Positions 1 through 11,654 of a stretch of DNA of 64,000 bases are shown here, piece after piece. Source of the DNA: Macrothele yani (taxonomy: Eukaryota; Arthropoda; Arachnida; Araneae; Macrothelidae); contig CM076996.1 of NCBI GenBank assembly GCA_039090855.1, forward strand, positions 52,604,469 through 52,668,468, in the 5' to 3' direction. The position numbers and the translations under genes were made by a program. The notes below the pieces were generated by a model that worked only from the letters and a program-made list of their open reading frames with translations, was not told the origin of the DNA and did no database searches. The first letter of the stretch is position 1; each line of letters begins with the position of its first letter.

Positions 1-784
1 TACTTCTCTACTTAATTGCCAAGAACATTCAAACATTTATCATATCAAGGGACAAGTCTTTGAATGCCCTTGTCAAAGAAATTTGCTGATAAATCTTTCA
101 TCCACTCTATCTCAATCTGTGTCACACTCCATTGCTCTCCAAATGGTAACTGGCTAAAAATTTCTTCAGATGAAGAAAAGGGTTGTAATCACTAGGCACA
201 AAATTGGTGCTGTGAGGAGGGTGATTAAAAACATCCCACTTAAATTGATGTAATATTATCTGTGCACAAATGAGTTTCCTTTAGCATTTTGGGTACCCAC
301 TTTGCAAATACTCCTTGACAATTTCGTGGACCTTTTGTCCATGAAATTAATAAACAAAAAGTGTTAATGCAATTTAAAAATCTTGATTCATTTCTTGCAT
401 TCACTTGTACAAGAAATCTGCCTGTAATCAGTGATGGGCAGCAGATTTTGATATTAATCCTCCCTGCCTTTGTTAAATAGCCTACTCCATTTCCCGACAT
501 TTTCATGATTCATTCCTTTTTTTTCCACACATTTTTTTCTTTACAATTAACATTCAAACCAAGATAATTAAACTTACCAAGAGAACATTTTAAGGTATCT
601 CATTCTGATCACCTGCTCCAGCATTAAGTTCTCCCCTGATAAAATAACTCACTCTTTAGCACCAAATTGGTTAAAAACAATTCTTAGCTCATTCCTGAAA
701 TCATGTCTTATCAGTTGTTTCAGAATCACAAGGAGCATGCATTATGATCATTACTGTTTTCTGAAACGCAATCACAAAATTATC
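1..784. other. Intronic sequence without a gene; weak mariner trace
   Basis: No coding exon or complete element is visible. On the minus strand around 260-350 a short open stretch reads FAKWVPKMLKETH, which resembles the KWVPKML segment that follows the DNA-binding part of mariner transposases. The match is short and its flanks do not extend it, so it is only a possible decayed mariner scrap. Confidence 0.3.
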
Positions 785-1300
785 TCACTCGTGCAACTTT
801 AGTGAATTGCGTTTTTCTCCATCTTTTCACTGAAATCATGCCTACACCAGCTTGTCCTCTTTCACCATATAAAGCTCCGGACCAGAGAGGACTCACCATT
901 CGATTCTCTTCATCAACTCCAAATATTTTCTGTTTAATTTCGCTTCAGCACAGCACACATCTAATCCATACTCATTCATGTCTTCAACTAAGTCAGTCAT
1001 CTTTCCATTTGTTTCTAGTATTAGCGAAATCAGTCTTACACTTGCTCTGCTGAAATCTCATTCTCATGTATCATTGATTATGGCCAGGTAGTTTCCATGT
1101 TGGACCATACTTCTCAAGGGTTGTAGGCCAACCATATCCCACACTTGAGTCCTTCAATATCTTTGAATCATAAAATTCGTAAAAAGTTGTCAGTGCAATA
1201 ATTAGCCCATGGCTTACAGTTCCATGTGGTCATTCTGCCCAATTACTCTGGAACAAAGCCTTGGGGTCTTTTGGCCAATGACACACAGCACTAGCTTTTA
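785..1300 (-). mobile_element. LINE-B 5'-end fragment (endonuclease start and 5' UTR)
   Basis: Read on the minus strand this matches the 5' part of the almost full-length LINE-B at 52468-55625. The 5' UTR landmark CTCAAGTGTGGGATATGGT is present in inverted form near 1127-1153. The antisense of the endonuclease start, including the part encoding QAG-GVG, lies at about 800-1050. A paralogous fragment at 58960-59300 shares the same 5' UTR extension (the block around GGGGTCTTTT). Only the 5' end is present and it has no open frame of use. The assignment rests on similarity within this window. Confidence 0.7.
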
Positions 1301-1724
1301 CCTGAACAGTGCTTATACTGAAGATTTGTTTGGTAGAAACTGGTCAAATTCGTAAGAGACCCATGTTGATGTCGTGTGTGACAATATTTTCCTGAAGAGC
1401 AACCCTTACAGGCAAAATCTTTCTGTAAAATTTCCTACTGTGGATAATTAAAAAGCATATTAAAGAAACTTTCTTTAATATACCTGGGACTTAATATATG
1501 CTAGCACCTAGCACCTTTTCATGGTGGAAAAACTTAGTAGAAATCATTTACAAAATGAAAGAAATTTAAAAATGGCATAACAAAGGTGTTATAATTTACC
1601 TAATAGAATCTGTACGTTTGAATACTGAATACCACAGCGCTGGAAGCAAACAGAGTTGATGAAAAAAAACTAACATCATGTTTGGATTTTTTAATGTAAA
1701 AATTATGGAATCTACTTCTGATTT

Positions 1725-1846
1725 AACCTATATTTAGGATGAAAATTACTTTATTTTTGATACTGACATTTCTGGTTTTATCCTGTTTTTAACCTGTATT
1801 TAGGATGAAAATTACTTTATTTTTGATACTGACATTTCTGGTTTTA
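1725..1846. repeat. Tandem duplication, 66-bp unit
   Basis: Two near-identical copies start at 1725 and 1791, each beginning AACCTRTATTTAGGATGAAA and running through GACATTTCTGGTTTTA. The second copy is cut short where a SINE1 relic begins. Only one difference is seen across the shared part, so the duplication is young compared with the flanks. Confidence 0.85.
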
Positions 1847-1854
1847 AATCCTGG

Positions 1855-1950
1855 GGCAATTCATAGATGTTGTGTTAGTCTTTCCAGTGCTGGTTCCCAT
1901 CCCTTTCCTGGAACCAGCAGCTCTAAATTAGAGATCTGAAACTCCTTATC
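1855..1950 (+). mobile_element. SINE1 body fragment (old)
   Basis: The segment keeps the SINE1 body order: ATAGATGTTGTGTTAGTCTT, then a TTCCTGGAACCAG block, then CTAAATTAGAGA. The tRNA-like head and A-tail are missing. Divergence is much higher than in the copies with target-site duplications. Confidence 0.6.
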
Positions 1951-2029
1951 GACTTAGATATTCATGGGAGGTGTTAATCTTCAAAATGGAAAGAAATAAT
2001 TCTAGTTGTAAATGCATTTATGGCACCTC

Positions 2030-2110
2030 TATTCATAGTGATTGTGGAATAACTTTTTTACGGGTCTTATAGAGGTTATTTTTCATGAAAGTTGGTTGTC
2101 AAATATTTGA
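2030..2110 (-). mobile_element. Penelope-like element 3' tail fragment
   Basis: The block around TTTTTTACGGGTCTTATAGA is the inverted counterpart of the sequence that directly follows the PLE open frame at 51563-52099 (about 52110-52180). It is followed by AAAGTTGGTTGTCAAAT, matching the inverse of the ribozyme-like 3' side there. This shows the 3' end of that PLE family occurs elsewhere as an isolated scrap. Confidence 0.6.
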
Positions 2111-2387
2111 AATGTGCTGATAACGTTTATATTTGGAGATTAAGGAATTGAGAACTTTAGAACTCAAAAGAGATGTTTTCATTATACCCAAAACTAAAAT
2201 TAAATGTAAGGATGGAAAACTTACGGGGAATTTCTGTTCTTAAATATCACACAAGTAGAATGAGGAACAGTAAAATAAAACTGTCATGTGTATAGAAAAG
2301 CTACATTCCAGCCATCAGTTAATTACTCCAAGAAACTGTTGCCATTCATAATAGTATAAGCAGATCTGTAAACATGCACTGAGATGC

Positions 2388-3690
2388 CAGTTTATTAGGT
2401 ACACTTCCGTAGTTGTGTGTTGCACTGTCCTTGGCTTGTAGAACAGCCTGAATTCGTCAGGGCATGGGACATACCAAACACTGGAAGTGTCATGCAGAAA
2501 TGTTATACCATGCGGCAATGATTGGATGGTGGCGGTCTCGTAGAGAACAGTGTGTTCCACCTCATCAAAGTAGAGTTTAAATCCAAGAAGTGTGCAAGTC
2601 ACTGAAACAAGGAAATCTGCTGCTCAGTATATCCTTGGAACCATTCAATGATGAACGAGCCTTGTGATTGGGTGCATTATCTTTCTGGATATGTCCATCT
2701 GATTGAGGATAAACTGTAGCCAAGAAGGGATAAATTTGGAGAGCAACAGTGATCAGATATGCCATGGCATTCTGAAGTTCTTCGATGAGTATTAGAGGGC
2801 CGTCCCGGTGGCACAGTGGTCTAAGCGCTGGCTTATGACCATTCGTCCGAGAAGGTTCCTGGTTTGAATCCCGGTGAGGCATGGATGTTGTGTTTATCTT
2901 ACGGCACTGGCTCTCTTCCTTCCCTGGAGTCAGTGGCCCTAAATTAGGGATGGGCGATTGCTTATAGCCCATTGAGTTGCTCACAGTGATCATTAAACCT
3001 TCAACAAAAAAAAAATAATAATAAAGTATTAGAGGGCCTAATGTGTGCCAGGAAAACATCCCCCAGACTAGCACACCACTGCCACTGGCCTGTACTGTTG
3101 ACATTTGACAAGATGGCTCCATGTCCTTATGTTTCTTGCTCTAATATCAGATCCTACTATCCTCATGATACAGAAGGAACCTTATTCATCTGTCTAGATG
3201 ACCTTTTTTCAGTTCTGAACAGTCAAGTGTTAATGCTCCTGCGCTCATTGGTGGGAGGCTTTCATGTTCTGTGCTCACAGCATCAACACTCGAGACAGTC
3301 ATCGGCTGTCATTGCTTATTTGCAATATGGTCTGGTATGTGATACACTGCGATGTAACTCTCAGCCCACTAGTGTTGAATTCTTCAGCAACTTACCGTGT
3401 TGTGACCCTTCCATTTGCTTGCACGATTTTTTCAAGTCCCTTTTGATCTCTCTGATTCACCAGATGTTTTGGCCACAAGAATCACCATGGAATGTTTTCT
3501 GTATCTCACATCATTAATGTTAAGCCATTACTATGGTTTCAAGTGAAAAGCCCAGGAGGACAGCCGTTTGGGAGAAGCTCTAATTGGCACGTCTTGCACC
3601 ATCTGTCATAGCATGTTTGAAGTCGCTCAGATTACTTGTTCTACCATTTTGATCAAGTAAATACTAATTGATGCTTCACAAGCTAGTCTG
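2388..3690 (-). mobile_element. Tc1-type DNA transposon, decayed, split by a SINE
   Basis: The left end holds TTTATTAGGTACAC, the known terminus of a very widespread Tc1 lineage whose 3' end reads GTGTACCTAATAAA. Minus-strand reading gives Tc1 transposase pieces: VLVWGMFSWHTLGPL, then after the SINE LNAMAYL-like and VYPQSDGHIQKDNAPNHKAR, the second catalytic Asp block (QxDNAPxHKAR). Antisense of the N-terminal half extends to about 3640, with FSHxTI-like helix-turn-helix remnants. Several stops and frameshifts make it a pseudogene. SINE1 at 2802-3024 interrupts the catalytic core between GPLI and the following LI. The right inverted repeat is not clear. Confidence 0.85.
2802..3024 (+). mobile_element. 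SINE1 copy with 14-bp target-site duplication
   Basis: The copy has a tRNA-like head with a degraded box A (GGCACAGTGGTCTAAGC) and a box B-like GGTTTGAATCCC. The body carries ATGGATGTTGTGTTTATCTT and CTAAATTAGGGATGGGCGA, and it ends in an A-rich tail. It is bounded by the direct repeat AGTATTAGAGGGCC at 2788-2801 and 3025-3038. It landed inside a Tc1 transposase gene, so it is younger than that Tc1. Confidence 0.92.
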
Positions 3691-3699
3691 CGTGGTTTA

Positions 3700-4844
3700 C
3701 CAGGGTGCATAGGTGTAGCGGGGGGGGGTCCTCAGGTACTCCCTCCTTGAGGGTAGATTTAGCATGAATTTAAAGTGATATATGTGGTCATTATTTTTAT
3801 ACGACTTGATCAATCACCATGACCCCAACACACTGTCATTCATCATGTCCTTCCCTTTCTCTGTGGCAAGTGTCACCGCGATCGACTGAAGATCTTTGGA
3901 GGAGATTTGTTACAAACAAAACTCCTTAAAAATGCAAGTTTTTGGACGATTATTCCTCAATAACACAAAATTTCGAGAATCTGAAGGCGTCAAAACCTAA
4001 CCACAGACGATATCCAATCGCATGCAAAAAATCACGGTGATCGGATGTGTCATCTCATACCTATGCCCGAACAACTAATTGTCTCTAGTCTCGTAAAGAG
4101 AGCTCCGCTCGGCCTTCGGCCTTGCTTTGCTCAATAATTAGTTTTCTAATCATGCCCAGTTGAATTGCTTTGATCACTTATGAATGCAGTTGTGCACAGC
4201 CCTTGGATTTAAGGTTTTCCCATTATTCTTTTTCATTTCATGTTGGACATTTTTGTGCATACTTTGTTTGCTGGCGAGTGCAAATTTAAAACTTAGCTAC
4301 AGCATCATTATTATGTTGAAAATTCCTTCCCTAATAAAATGTAACACAAATACTTGCTGCCATGATTGTGTTTAAGAAATAACAATCCCGTTGGTCCTTT
4401 GAAAAAGTTCAAAATATTTCATCTTTCCTTACCCTTAAATTTCCAATGTAACCATTATTTCAAAATAATTAAATATAAATAGTATTTTATGTATTGATTG
4501 TGTGGTATATGAAAGCATTTTAAGAGTAATGCCACATACCTATGTATTGTTGAGTTTTATCGGGTGTTTTTTGTTCTGTAATTTGCTTTAATAATTGAAC
4601 TAAAGCCAAAGTAGAAAAATAAAAGTTTCTCAAAATCAGTGTAGTATAGTCTCTCTATTCTAAAAAAAGTAACTGCCGCTGTTTTTAGAAATTTCGCGAC
4701 ACTTCTCACTTTCCTAGCTCGCAGCGCAAAATGTATTGAAAACAAAAATATGAAACTTACATCGTTTGTAGATAATTGTTTGGAAAACGCGCTGAAGTAA
4801 ACCCTTTTTCGATTCTGGCAATACTTCAAGAGCTATTGTATTTT
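3700..4844. other. No gene; unclassified GC-richer patch
   Basis: A run of G at 3720-3728 is followed by a patch (3860-4140) with better base balance than its surroundings. That patch includes GAGCTCCGCTCGGCCTTCGG near 4100. I found no protein similarity or terminal repeats. The remainder is AT-rich and featureless. Confidence 0.4.
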
Positions 4845-4856
4845 AAAGTTAAGGTA

Positions 4857-5081
4857 GCCGCCCCGGTGGCGCAGTGGTCTAAGGCGCTGGCCTCTGAGCA
4901 TTCGTCTGTAAGGGGTCCGGGTTCGAATCCCGGTAAGGCATAGATGTTGTGTTTGTCTTACAGTACTGGCTCTCTCCCTTCCCTGGAACCAGTGACCCTA
5001 AATTAGGGACGGGCGGCTGCTTATAGCCCATTGAGTTGCTCACGATGGTCGTTAAACCTCCAATCAAAAAAAAAAAAAAAA
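4857..5081 (+). mobile_element. SINE1 copy, well preserved, 12-bp target-site duplication
   Basis: This is a clear class II tRNA-like head: box A TGGCGCAGTGGTCTAAGGC and box B GGGTTCGAATCCCGG with the long spacing typical of Leu/Ser-type tRNAs. It is followed by the SINE1 body and an A-tail of about 20. The direct repeat AAAGTTAAGGTA flanks it at 4845-4856 and 5082-5093. RNA polymerase III would be expected to transcribe it from the internal boxes. It is a retroposon, not a tRNA gene, because the body and tail repeat in other copies. Confidence 0.95.
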
Positions 5082-5094
5082 AAAGTTAAGGTAA

Positions 5095-6485
5095 GCAAAA
5101 AAGTGCTATGAGGTCACATTCCGGACACACTAACAGCAACAGAACCACAAAACTTTGTAGGCATGTGGTGCCGTGACCGAATTTTTGCACCCGTCGCCCT
5201 TTTTTTTTTTTTAATTTCGATTTAGTTTACGAGAAATTAAATTTTTAAATTTCACAAAATTCTCTATTTTGCGATGGGATCCATTTAAAAAAAAAAAGAT
5301 GTATGGCAAACTATAAATCATGACGCATTGCAATTTTTACAGCAAAAACTTACAACTATCATCCCTTTTTTTCCAAAAAAAAATTTAATAAAAAGTCATT
5401 TTCTGATTTATAAGCATTTTTTAAAGACGCAAAGGAAAGAAACAAACTGCTTGTCTGTCTTCACGATAACCACAGAAGAACATTCTGGTCCCGTGACCTG
5501 CTGCCATGGTGATGAAGCTATTTTAAGCACTCTTTTCTCATTGGGTGAAAGAACAGGCAACAATATCAAACTGGTAATGACGCAATGCTTAATGACGTAG
5601 GGACCCTTTTATTAAAGTTCAGCGTTTTCTGCCTGCATACGTGGATACCTATGTAAATATCGGCTTTTGTCTCGTAAGTGAAAAGCAAAGAGGGGAAAAT
5701 GCGAGTATGTTCGTCCGCGAATTGTTCGACCACTTCTAAATGACCTAGAGATCTGAAAATTGGCATGCTGATAGGTCTTAAGGTCCGTATACCTAGAAAA
5801 CTACGAAACCAAAAAAAAAAAAAAAAAAAAAAATCAAAGTGGTAGCTTTGGAACATTGTCTGCTTGAACTTTTCGCAAATTGTTAGACCACTTCTAAATA
5901 ACTTAGAGATCTGAAAATTGGCATGCTGGTAGGTCTTAAAGTCTGAAATGCTTTTTGGACCGCTTTTGTTTTCCTTGGTGGTAAATTTAGTAAGGGCTAT
6001 AAGTTCAAATGACAAAAGTCCGCCCTTCCAAAAACTAAAGACAGTAAAAACACTCGGAAACTTTGGAATGGCGGCGGAGCAAAGTCCTTCAATAAAAATA
6101 GAAGAAAATTGAAAAAAGTTCTGCAAAAATCTAACGGGGAGTTTACACCGGGAGCAAAACAAAAACTGTAAACAAGCCGCCATCTTGGAATCGATACAGT
6201 ACAAAAAGTATTGAACAATTGATGAGCATTTTGATTTTGGCAGATGGCATCTCCGGAAAGAGACAGTCGAACCCATTTGTCAAAAATTCTGACGTATAAG
6301 TTCAAACGACAAAAGCCCGCCCTTCCAAAAATTAACGACAGTAAAAAACTCGGAAACTTCGGAATGGCGGCGGAGCAAAGTCCTTCAATAAAAATAGAAG
6401 GAAATTGAAAAAAGTTCTGCACTGCCCTGAGCGCTACTCTGGAAATGAGCGTAGCGAGCCTAGAGGCGCAGCCCCTAGTATACAA
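5095..6485. repeat. Unclassified repeat cluster with two sets of direct repeats
   Basis: Set one: a block of about 71 bp at 5717-5787 recurs at 5875-5945 (shared core GATCTGAAAATTGGCATGCT). Set two: a block of about 126 bp at 5999-6125 recurs at 6296-6421 (shared core GGAATGGCGGCGGAGCAAAG). Minus-strand open frames of 236 and 162 residues across the second set share the same repeated segment but match no family I know. They contain no recognisable domain. The 3' part holds ATGAGCGTAGCGAGCC near 6446. This could be the inside of a non-autonomous element. No terminal structure was found. Confidence 0.6.
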
Positions 6486-6779
6486 AAGTTTAGTAGATAT
6501 TAAATCTGGTCACATTTTCAGTGACAGTTTTGTTATTTCAGTATTTATCCGTGATTCTAAGTTTCTGATTAGCTGCAGCGGACAACATTTTTAACATTCT
6601 GCATTCTGTATTAAGTTTGCCCAAGCATGTAGGAAGTTGTTTGTTGTAGGTCACAGCTTGAACAGACCTATGGTTTCATTGTATTTTTAAGTAAGAGCGT
6701 TTGGATCGTATGTCCTGGGAAAAAAATCCAAAAGTCCTTGAAAAGTCCTGGAATTTTCTGATTGAAAAAGCGTGTGAAC

Positions 6780-7365
6780 CATTATTCACTGCTTTGACTG
6801 CTCTTTGCATTTGATATTCATGAATTGAACACACATTTCATCACCGATCACAACTTTTTCAAGAAATACATCTCCAACTTTGCTGTAGCGCTGCAAGAAT
6901 GTCAAAGCAGATCCCATTCTCTGCATTTTGTTCACATCGGTAAGCATTTTTGGCACCCATATGGCACAGAACTTATGGTAGCCTAGCCTACCTTTTATTA
7001 TCTCACACAAAACAGTTTGAGAAATTTGGAGGAAATCGCACAACAGCTCTGTTATTGTGAAGTGGCGTCTTTCATGCAGTTTTTGGGTCAGCACTTTGAA
7101 CAAGTTCATTAGTCACCACAGATCGCCGACCTTGACCCCCTTCATCATGCACGTCAGTTCACCCATCTCTAAATTTACTACACCACTCTCTCACACATCC
7201 TTCACTCATACAGTTAAGACTGTACACTCTTCTCGTTGTCCGTTTCGGTAGAACTTTTCCTTTCAGCTTGAAAAAAATGGATGACAGCATGAATTTCACA
7301 GCTGGCAGGAGCATCGATTGCAGCACACATGTTTACTCATCCATATGACACAGAGAACTAACGCC
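6780..7365 (-). pseudogene. Mariner transposase fragment (N-terminal half)
   Basis: Minus-strand reading gives a well-known mariner stretch: HERRHFTITELLCDF, then LGYHKFCAIWVPKML, then QRMGSALTFLQRYS, then VVIGDEMCVQF and KEQSKQ. VIGDE covers the first catalytic Asp, with the usual Trp after it replaced by Cys. The segment upstream on the same strand (7110-7330) still encodes the first helix-turn-helix region in other frames. The second and third catalytic residues are absent, because the element is truncated at about 6780. It is not functional. Confidence 0.85.
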
Positions 7366-7369
7366 AGAT

Positions 7370-8100
7370 GGCCGATTGTATGATGTATGGAAAGGGCAAG
7401 CTTCATGTGATGCTGTGGTGCTGGCTACTGTGCTTGCAATTGAAGTTGAAATCCGAAATAGCCCTCGTACTTTGGTTTAATAGCCATCATACACTGCAGC
7501 CAACTTGTCATATCAGAGTTTCATCAAAAGCCCTAAGTGTCCTCTCTGTGTATAGTTGACTTGTGGGTAGGACTCCCTTCTCCCAGACAGAGGTTTTATG
7601 AAACAGTATAACTGAAAATAAGGAAGGAATAAAAGAATTGAATAAATCAGTAGTTAGCCTCTGCATTATGGGGATAAAACCACAAAAGAGCAATCCAGTG
7701 TTTAGGTACAGAAAAATAAACTTCAAAATGAGACTGCATTAACACACAGAAGACTAAAGCAATACTGACCAAAAAACCATTAATTTGGTATATCTTGGAT
7801 TACTGTTTGATGCATGGGTTTGAAAACAAAAATACTAAAGCAAAAATAATACCTCACATTAGTTGGTAGAGACTGTTTTCATTGAAAAAAGCAAAAGATT
7901 ATAACTTCAATAATAATCAAAATGATGTTAAATCTACTTATCCTTGGAGAAGATTGATAAGAAAAGAAACAGGAACACAAATAGTTCGCACTTGGATGTA
8001 ACGTGAAGATTGAGGAGGAAGCATTTCTCTGCCTGAATGATATGCTGACCAGAAATACATAATTTGGAGATTTAGTGTCACATTCACAATACAACGGTTA
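7370..8100. other. No gene or element recognised
   Basis: AT-rich intronic sequence. The short open frames here have no domain or repeat support, and no inverted or tandem repeat stood out. Confidence 0.4.
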
Positions 8101-8104
8101 TGCA

Positions 8105-8330
8105 GCCTCAGTCAGTCACCAAGTGTTTAGAAGTGTAGATTTCTGGCTAATCATCTGAGCTTCACCTGGGTTCAAGTTCCAGATGAGGCATAGTGGTGTA
8201 TTTGTCGTTAGGTACTAGAGCACTCTCCATTTTCTGGAATCAGTGGCCCTAAATTTGGGATGGGTGACTGCTTTATAGCCATTAGAGTTGCTCGTGGTGC
8301 TGGTTAAACTTTGGAACAATAAATGAAATT
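8105..8330 (+). mobile_element. SINE1 copy, old and diverged
   Basis: The order of SINE1 landmarks is kept: box B-like GGGTTCAAGTTCC, then GATGAGGCATAGTGGTGTAT, then TTCTGGAATCAGTGGCCCTA, then GGGATGGGTGACTGC, then GTTGCTCGTGGT. No clear target-site duplication remains. It is an older copy than those at 2802, 4857, 35222 and 40152. Confidence 0.8.
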
Positions 8331-8985
8331 GAAGTTTTTCTTGTAAGTCAAAACCATGACTTACATAATAAGGATTTTAAATGTATATTATTTTCCGATT
8401 GCATGTGGAAGATCATACTCATATGTAAATTTAAGGTTTAAATTTATCTGAATGATGAACTTCATGCATTTTACCAGTTTTTAAGAAATGTCCGAATAGT
8501 AAAAAAAATGAATCCAAATGTTGTTGTTGGTTGAGTAGCAGTTTGCAGAATGTACAACTGAATAAAAAAGACAAGGATGAAAGACAACTGGTAATTTAGA
8601 AAATTTTTGAAGTGCTTATAAAAGACAGAGTTTAAACAGTAGGTATTAATATTGGGCATTTACAAGTTTACACAGAACTGAAATCTGCCACTTTGTTCAT
8701 ACATCATTTTTTTTCATATTGAAAGTCTTGGCTGTTGCCAAATTTTAAAATATAAGCTGATTTTAAATGCTGTGGAAGAAATATTCTTCTCATAATACGT
8801 GGAGATATGTCATAATCATCATTACAGCAATCAGACATCTCTGAATTGCCCCTATTTACTGCTCTTCACATAACATTAATCACATCAGGAAACTACCTGA
8901 CTGACTGGTGATTTACCTAATGCTACAAGGAAGCTGAATTTACTTTGACTGGTAAAACTTGGGAGAATATTCTGATACTTAACTC
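8331..8985. other. No gene or element recognised
   Basis: AT-rich sequence without coding support. The short minus-strand open frame near 8471-8659 has biased composition and no similarity to any family I know. Confidence 0.4.
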
Positions 8986-8989
8986 TCAG

Positions 8990-9115
8990 ATACTTGGGAC
9001 TTGATCGTACTGGGTGGTGTAACAGATAGCATGCTCGAACGGAAATCAGGAGATGCGGGCTCAATTCCCACTCCAGGATGATGCAATTTTCCAGTTTTCT
9101 GATGTGATTAATGTT
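8990..9115 (+). mobile_element. SINE2 copy (second tRNA-derived family)
   Basis: The segment has a tRNA-like box A (GGGTGGTGTAACAGATAGC) and box B-like GGGCTCAATTCCC, followed by ATGATGCAATTTTCCAG and TTTTCTGATG. The same order is found in the copies at 12130-12290 and 49795-49920, and inverted at 11740-11830. This family is distinct from SINE1 in both head and body. Confidence 0.75.
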
Positions 9116-9840
9116 ACGTGAAGAACAGTAAATACAGGCAATTCAGAGATGTCCAATTGCTGTATTAACGATTCTGATCAACTGATATTTTCTTTGAAGT
9201 TACGTAAACTAAATTCATTTTGTTGGCCTGTAACTTCAGAACAGAACAGAACAGAACAGGAATAAGAAAGCATTGCATGAGTTCTCATTTTCCAGTCCTG
9301 GAAAAGTTTTAAATCATTTTCTAAGAAGAGGGGGAGGGGTGCTGTTCCTTTCTTGAGGTCAACAGAGAATGCTACAAAACTCATCCTTAGCTCAATCAGT
9401 TAACTTTTGTACATTACAGTAATCCATTATCATCAAACTCTTCTAGAAAAATTGAAAATGTGACCTATGTTTAGCCTTCTGGAATAAATTTAGTTTACAA
9501 TAGGAACTACTGCTACCACACGTAGCTGAAATTCACAATATATTTTTTTCCATTTTAGTGAAAGTTGGTGTTTTCATGTACCAAACTAACCTTTGTTGTA
9601 CCTTGTATGTACACTGCTTGACATAGAAAATGCCATACCACAAAGTATTTGTCAAAAGGGCCATGCCAGTTGGTGGGTATGTGTCAACAGTTGGGTTATG
9701 TAAACGTTTGCAGTTGCAAATCGATCACATAATAGGTGAGGGAGATGAAAGAGCAAATCAGCTGGGCATAACCAAATTTGGTCATCTTCACCTAGGCTTG
9801 TAGACCACTGCATCAGAGTGATCTCTGTGGCGAAAGCACA
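9116..9840. other. No gene; short AGAAC tandem and possible transposon scrap
   Basis: A tandem of the pentamer CAGAA runs at about 9238-9262. The block 9604-9830 begins TGTACACTGCTTGACATAG, which resembles the outer end of some Tc1 elements, but no transposase or second inverted repeat is present. I see no gene. Confidence 0.35.
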
Positions 9841-9841
9841 T

Positions 9842-10720
9842 AAAGTCGCACCCGTTTATAATGAAGTCCAAGGGGCCTAGAGAAAACTTTGTTATAAAAA
9901 AAAGTACTGTGTGTATATGCAGTAACTATAATACTGATTAAATGCAGTATATATAATACGTAGTACGTATGTACATAGTTCATAAAGACAAGAAAACTCC
10001 TTGTAGAGACTTATTTTTTTAATATCCATGAATCTAAAGAACTTTGCTTCTTCTTTTCAGCACATGACATTATTAATTTTTCTATGGAGTTTAGTTTTTC
10101 TGCTTCACTACTAGTGTACATGTTATGTGACATCAAAAATCTAGCTACATTGTCCAATGAAGATACTGCAGATGCAGCCGATTCTTTCCCTCCGGTAGTT
10201 GCATCCTCTTCCTCAGTGTCATAGCCCAAAGTGTCAGTTAACTTCCCTTGAATTTGATCCAGCATCTGTTAGAAGTAGGCTTACAACAACGTCATCATCA
10301 GCAGTACAAAAATCCTGGAGCGTTGCTCCGTCATTTAGTTCCTTCTCCACAATGTCATCCCACATTTGAACAAGTACAGGATCTGCTTCCTCCATAGCTA
10401 TTTCTTTATTGTTAGTTCTTGAAGAAAAGCCTGCTTTTCAGAAGCAATTTTGTATCGTCAGTGGGGTTACCATATTCCATGCACAGCGAACAAAGTCAAT
10501 GGCAACAAAAATGTCAACACAAATTTAAACTTAGAATCTGGAAACAGTCGTAGTCTTCCATTGGCGTGATGAAGACCTAAGACAAGGCTGAAAGCTCCCA
10601 ACTTTTGAATTTTTAAGTAGTTCTAATCCCCCAATGTAACACAGTGTGATCCATTTTTCCTTAATTTAGTTATCTCTTGTTACATGTTATTTCCTATCAT
10701 CATCATCTCCTTAATAGAGA
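9842..10720 (-). pseudogene. Pogo/Tigger-type transposase C-terminal remnant
   Basis: On the minus strand the open stretch 10265-10011 encodes an acidic region followed by SSLDNVARFLMSHN and ends KKKQSSLDSWILKK. Tigger/jerky-like DDE transposases typically finish with this kind of Lys-Gln-(S/T)(S/T)-(L/I)-Asp-Ser tail. Immediately upstream (10400-10270) another frame reads VQMWDDIVEKELNDG and DFCTADDDVV, as expected for the acidic linker of that family. The frame changes between the pieces, so the gene is broken. A candidate element end, CACCCGTTTATAATGAAG, lies at about 9849. Confidence 0.65.
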
Positions 10721-11640
10721 ATTGGCAGGATGTCCTTGGCAGACAATTTTAGTCCTCTGCACGACCTCCTCACAATGTTGATGAATTGTGGATACAGTCA
10801 ATGACTCGTGGTCAGCGATACTTCAGGACACCATCTGGGGGCTTTTCTACTTGACGCCATAGCATGTTGCTGAATGTATAGCCCATCATGGCAGTCGTAT
10901 AACCTACTGACCCGGGCCATATTATATTGTGTCCTCACCCATTGAATTCATGTAGTCTCTCAGAAATGTTTGATAAGTTTTGTCTCATTTCGTGCATTCC
11001 TTCATGGTGCAGCATTTTCTTCTATGTTGAGCAGTGTATATATATAATGTGTTTCTGTGCTCTTTGGCAAAATATGGCCCTTGTACCAGAATTTTTTTTA
11101 ATAAACAAATTCAGTATTTTAATACATAGCACTTGCTGGTAGATTTTGCAGTGGTAATTTGTGTTTTTCTCTTGCTGGGAAATTGTTTAACAAATATCAG
11201 TACATATATTTTTATGCACAGGAATGATCTCTATCAGTGCAAATTGCCTCCAGTTTTGTAAAGCTCAATGTAGCATTTCAGTTACATACTTTTTTTTTTT
11301 TACATCATTGGTGATTGATCATCATTGGTGATGCTAGTGCTGGTGATTTCATTTACAGTTTTTATCATCTTGCATGGAGTACAAATTAGGAATTTATTTG
11401 ATTATTTTGGAGCTTTTGTAACACCTGAAGTGAAAATCAGAATTTGAGTAGTATTTTTCAAATCAATGCTACCATCTGTGGTCAAAGAGTAATAGTTGAA
11501 TTCCCACACCTTCTGTTTGAACTGATCTTTAAGGTGATTGTAAAAGTCAGTAATAGTTTGCTGCTTGGCAATACCAAACAAAGTAGTATTCTGGAAAGCA
11601 CTATTTTTTTAAATCAAGATATGATATGAACACTGCAGTC
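10721..11640. other. No gene or element recognised
   Basis: Mixed AT-rich sequence. It may include more of the pogo-like element at its left edge. Open frames of 60-70 residues on the plus strand have no domain support. Confidence 0.4.
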
Positions 11641-11654
11641 AGAAAACACTTCTC

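Noticed and set aside
5566..6485. Minus-strand frames of 236 and 162 residues as a possible gene
   Set aside because: They share a duplicated DNA block, have no domain, and the likeness between them follows from the direct repeat, not from protein conservation.
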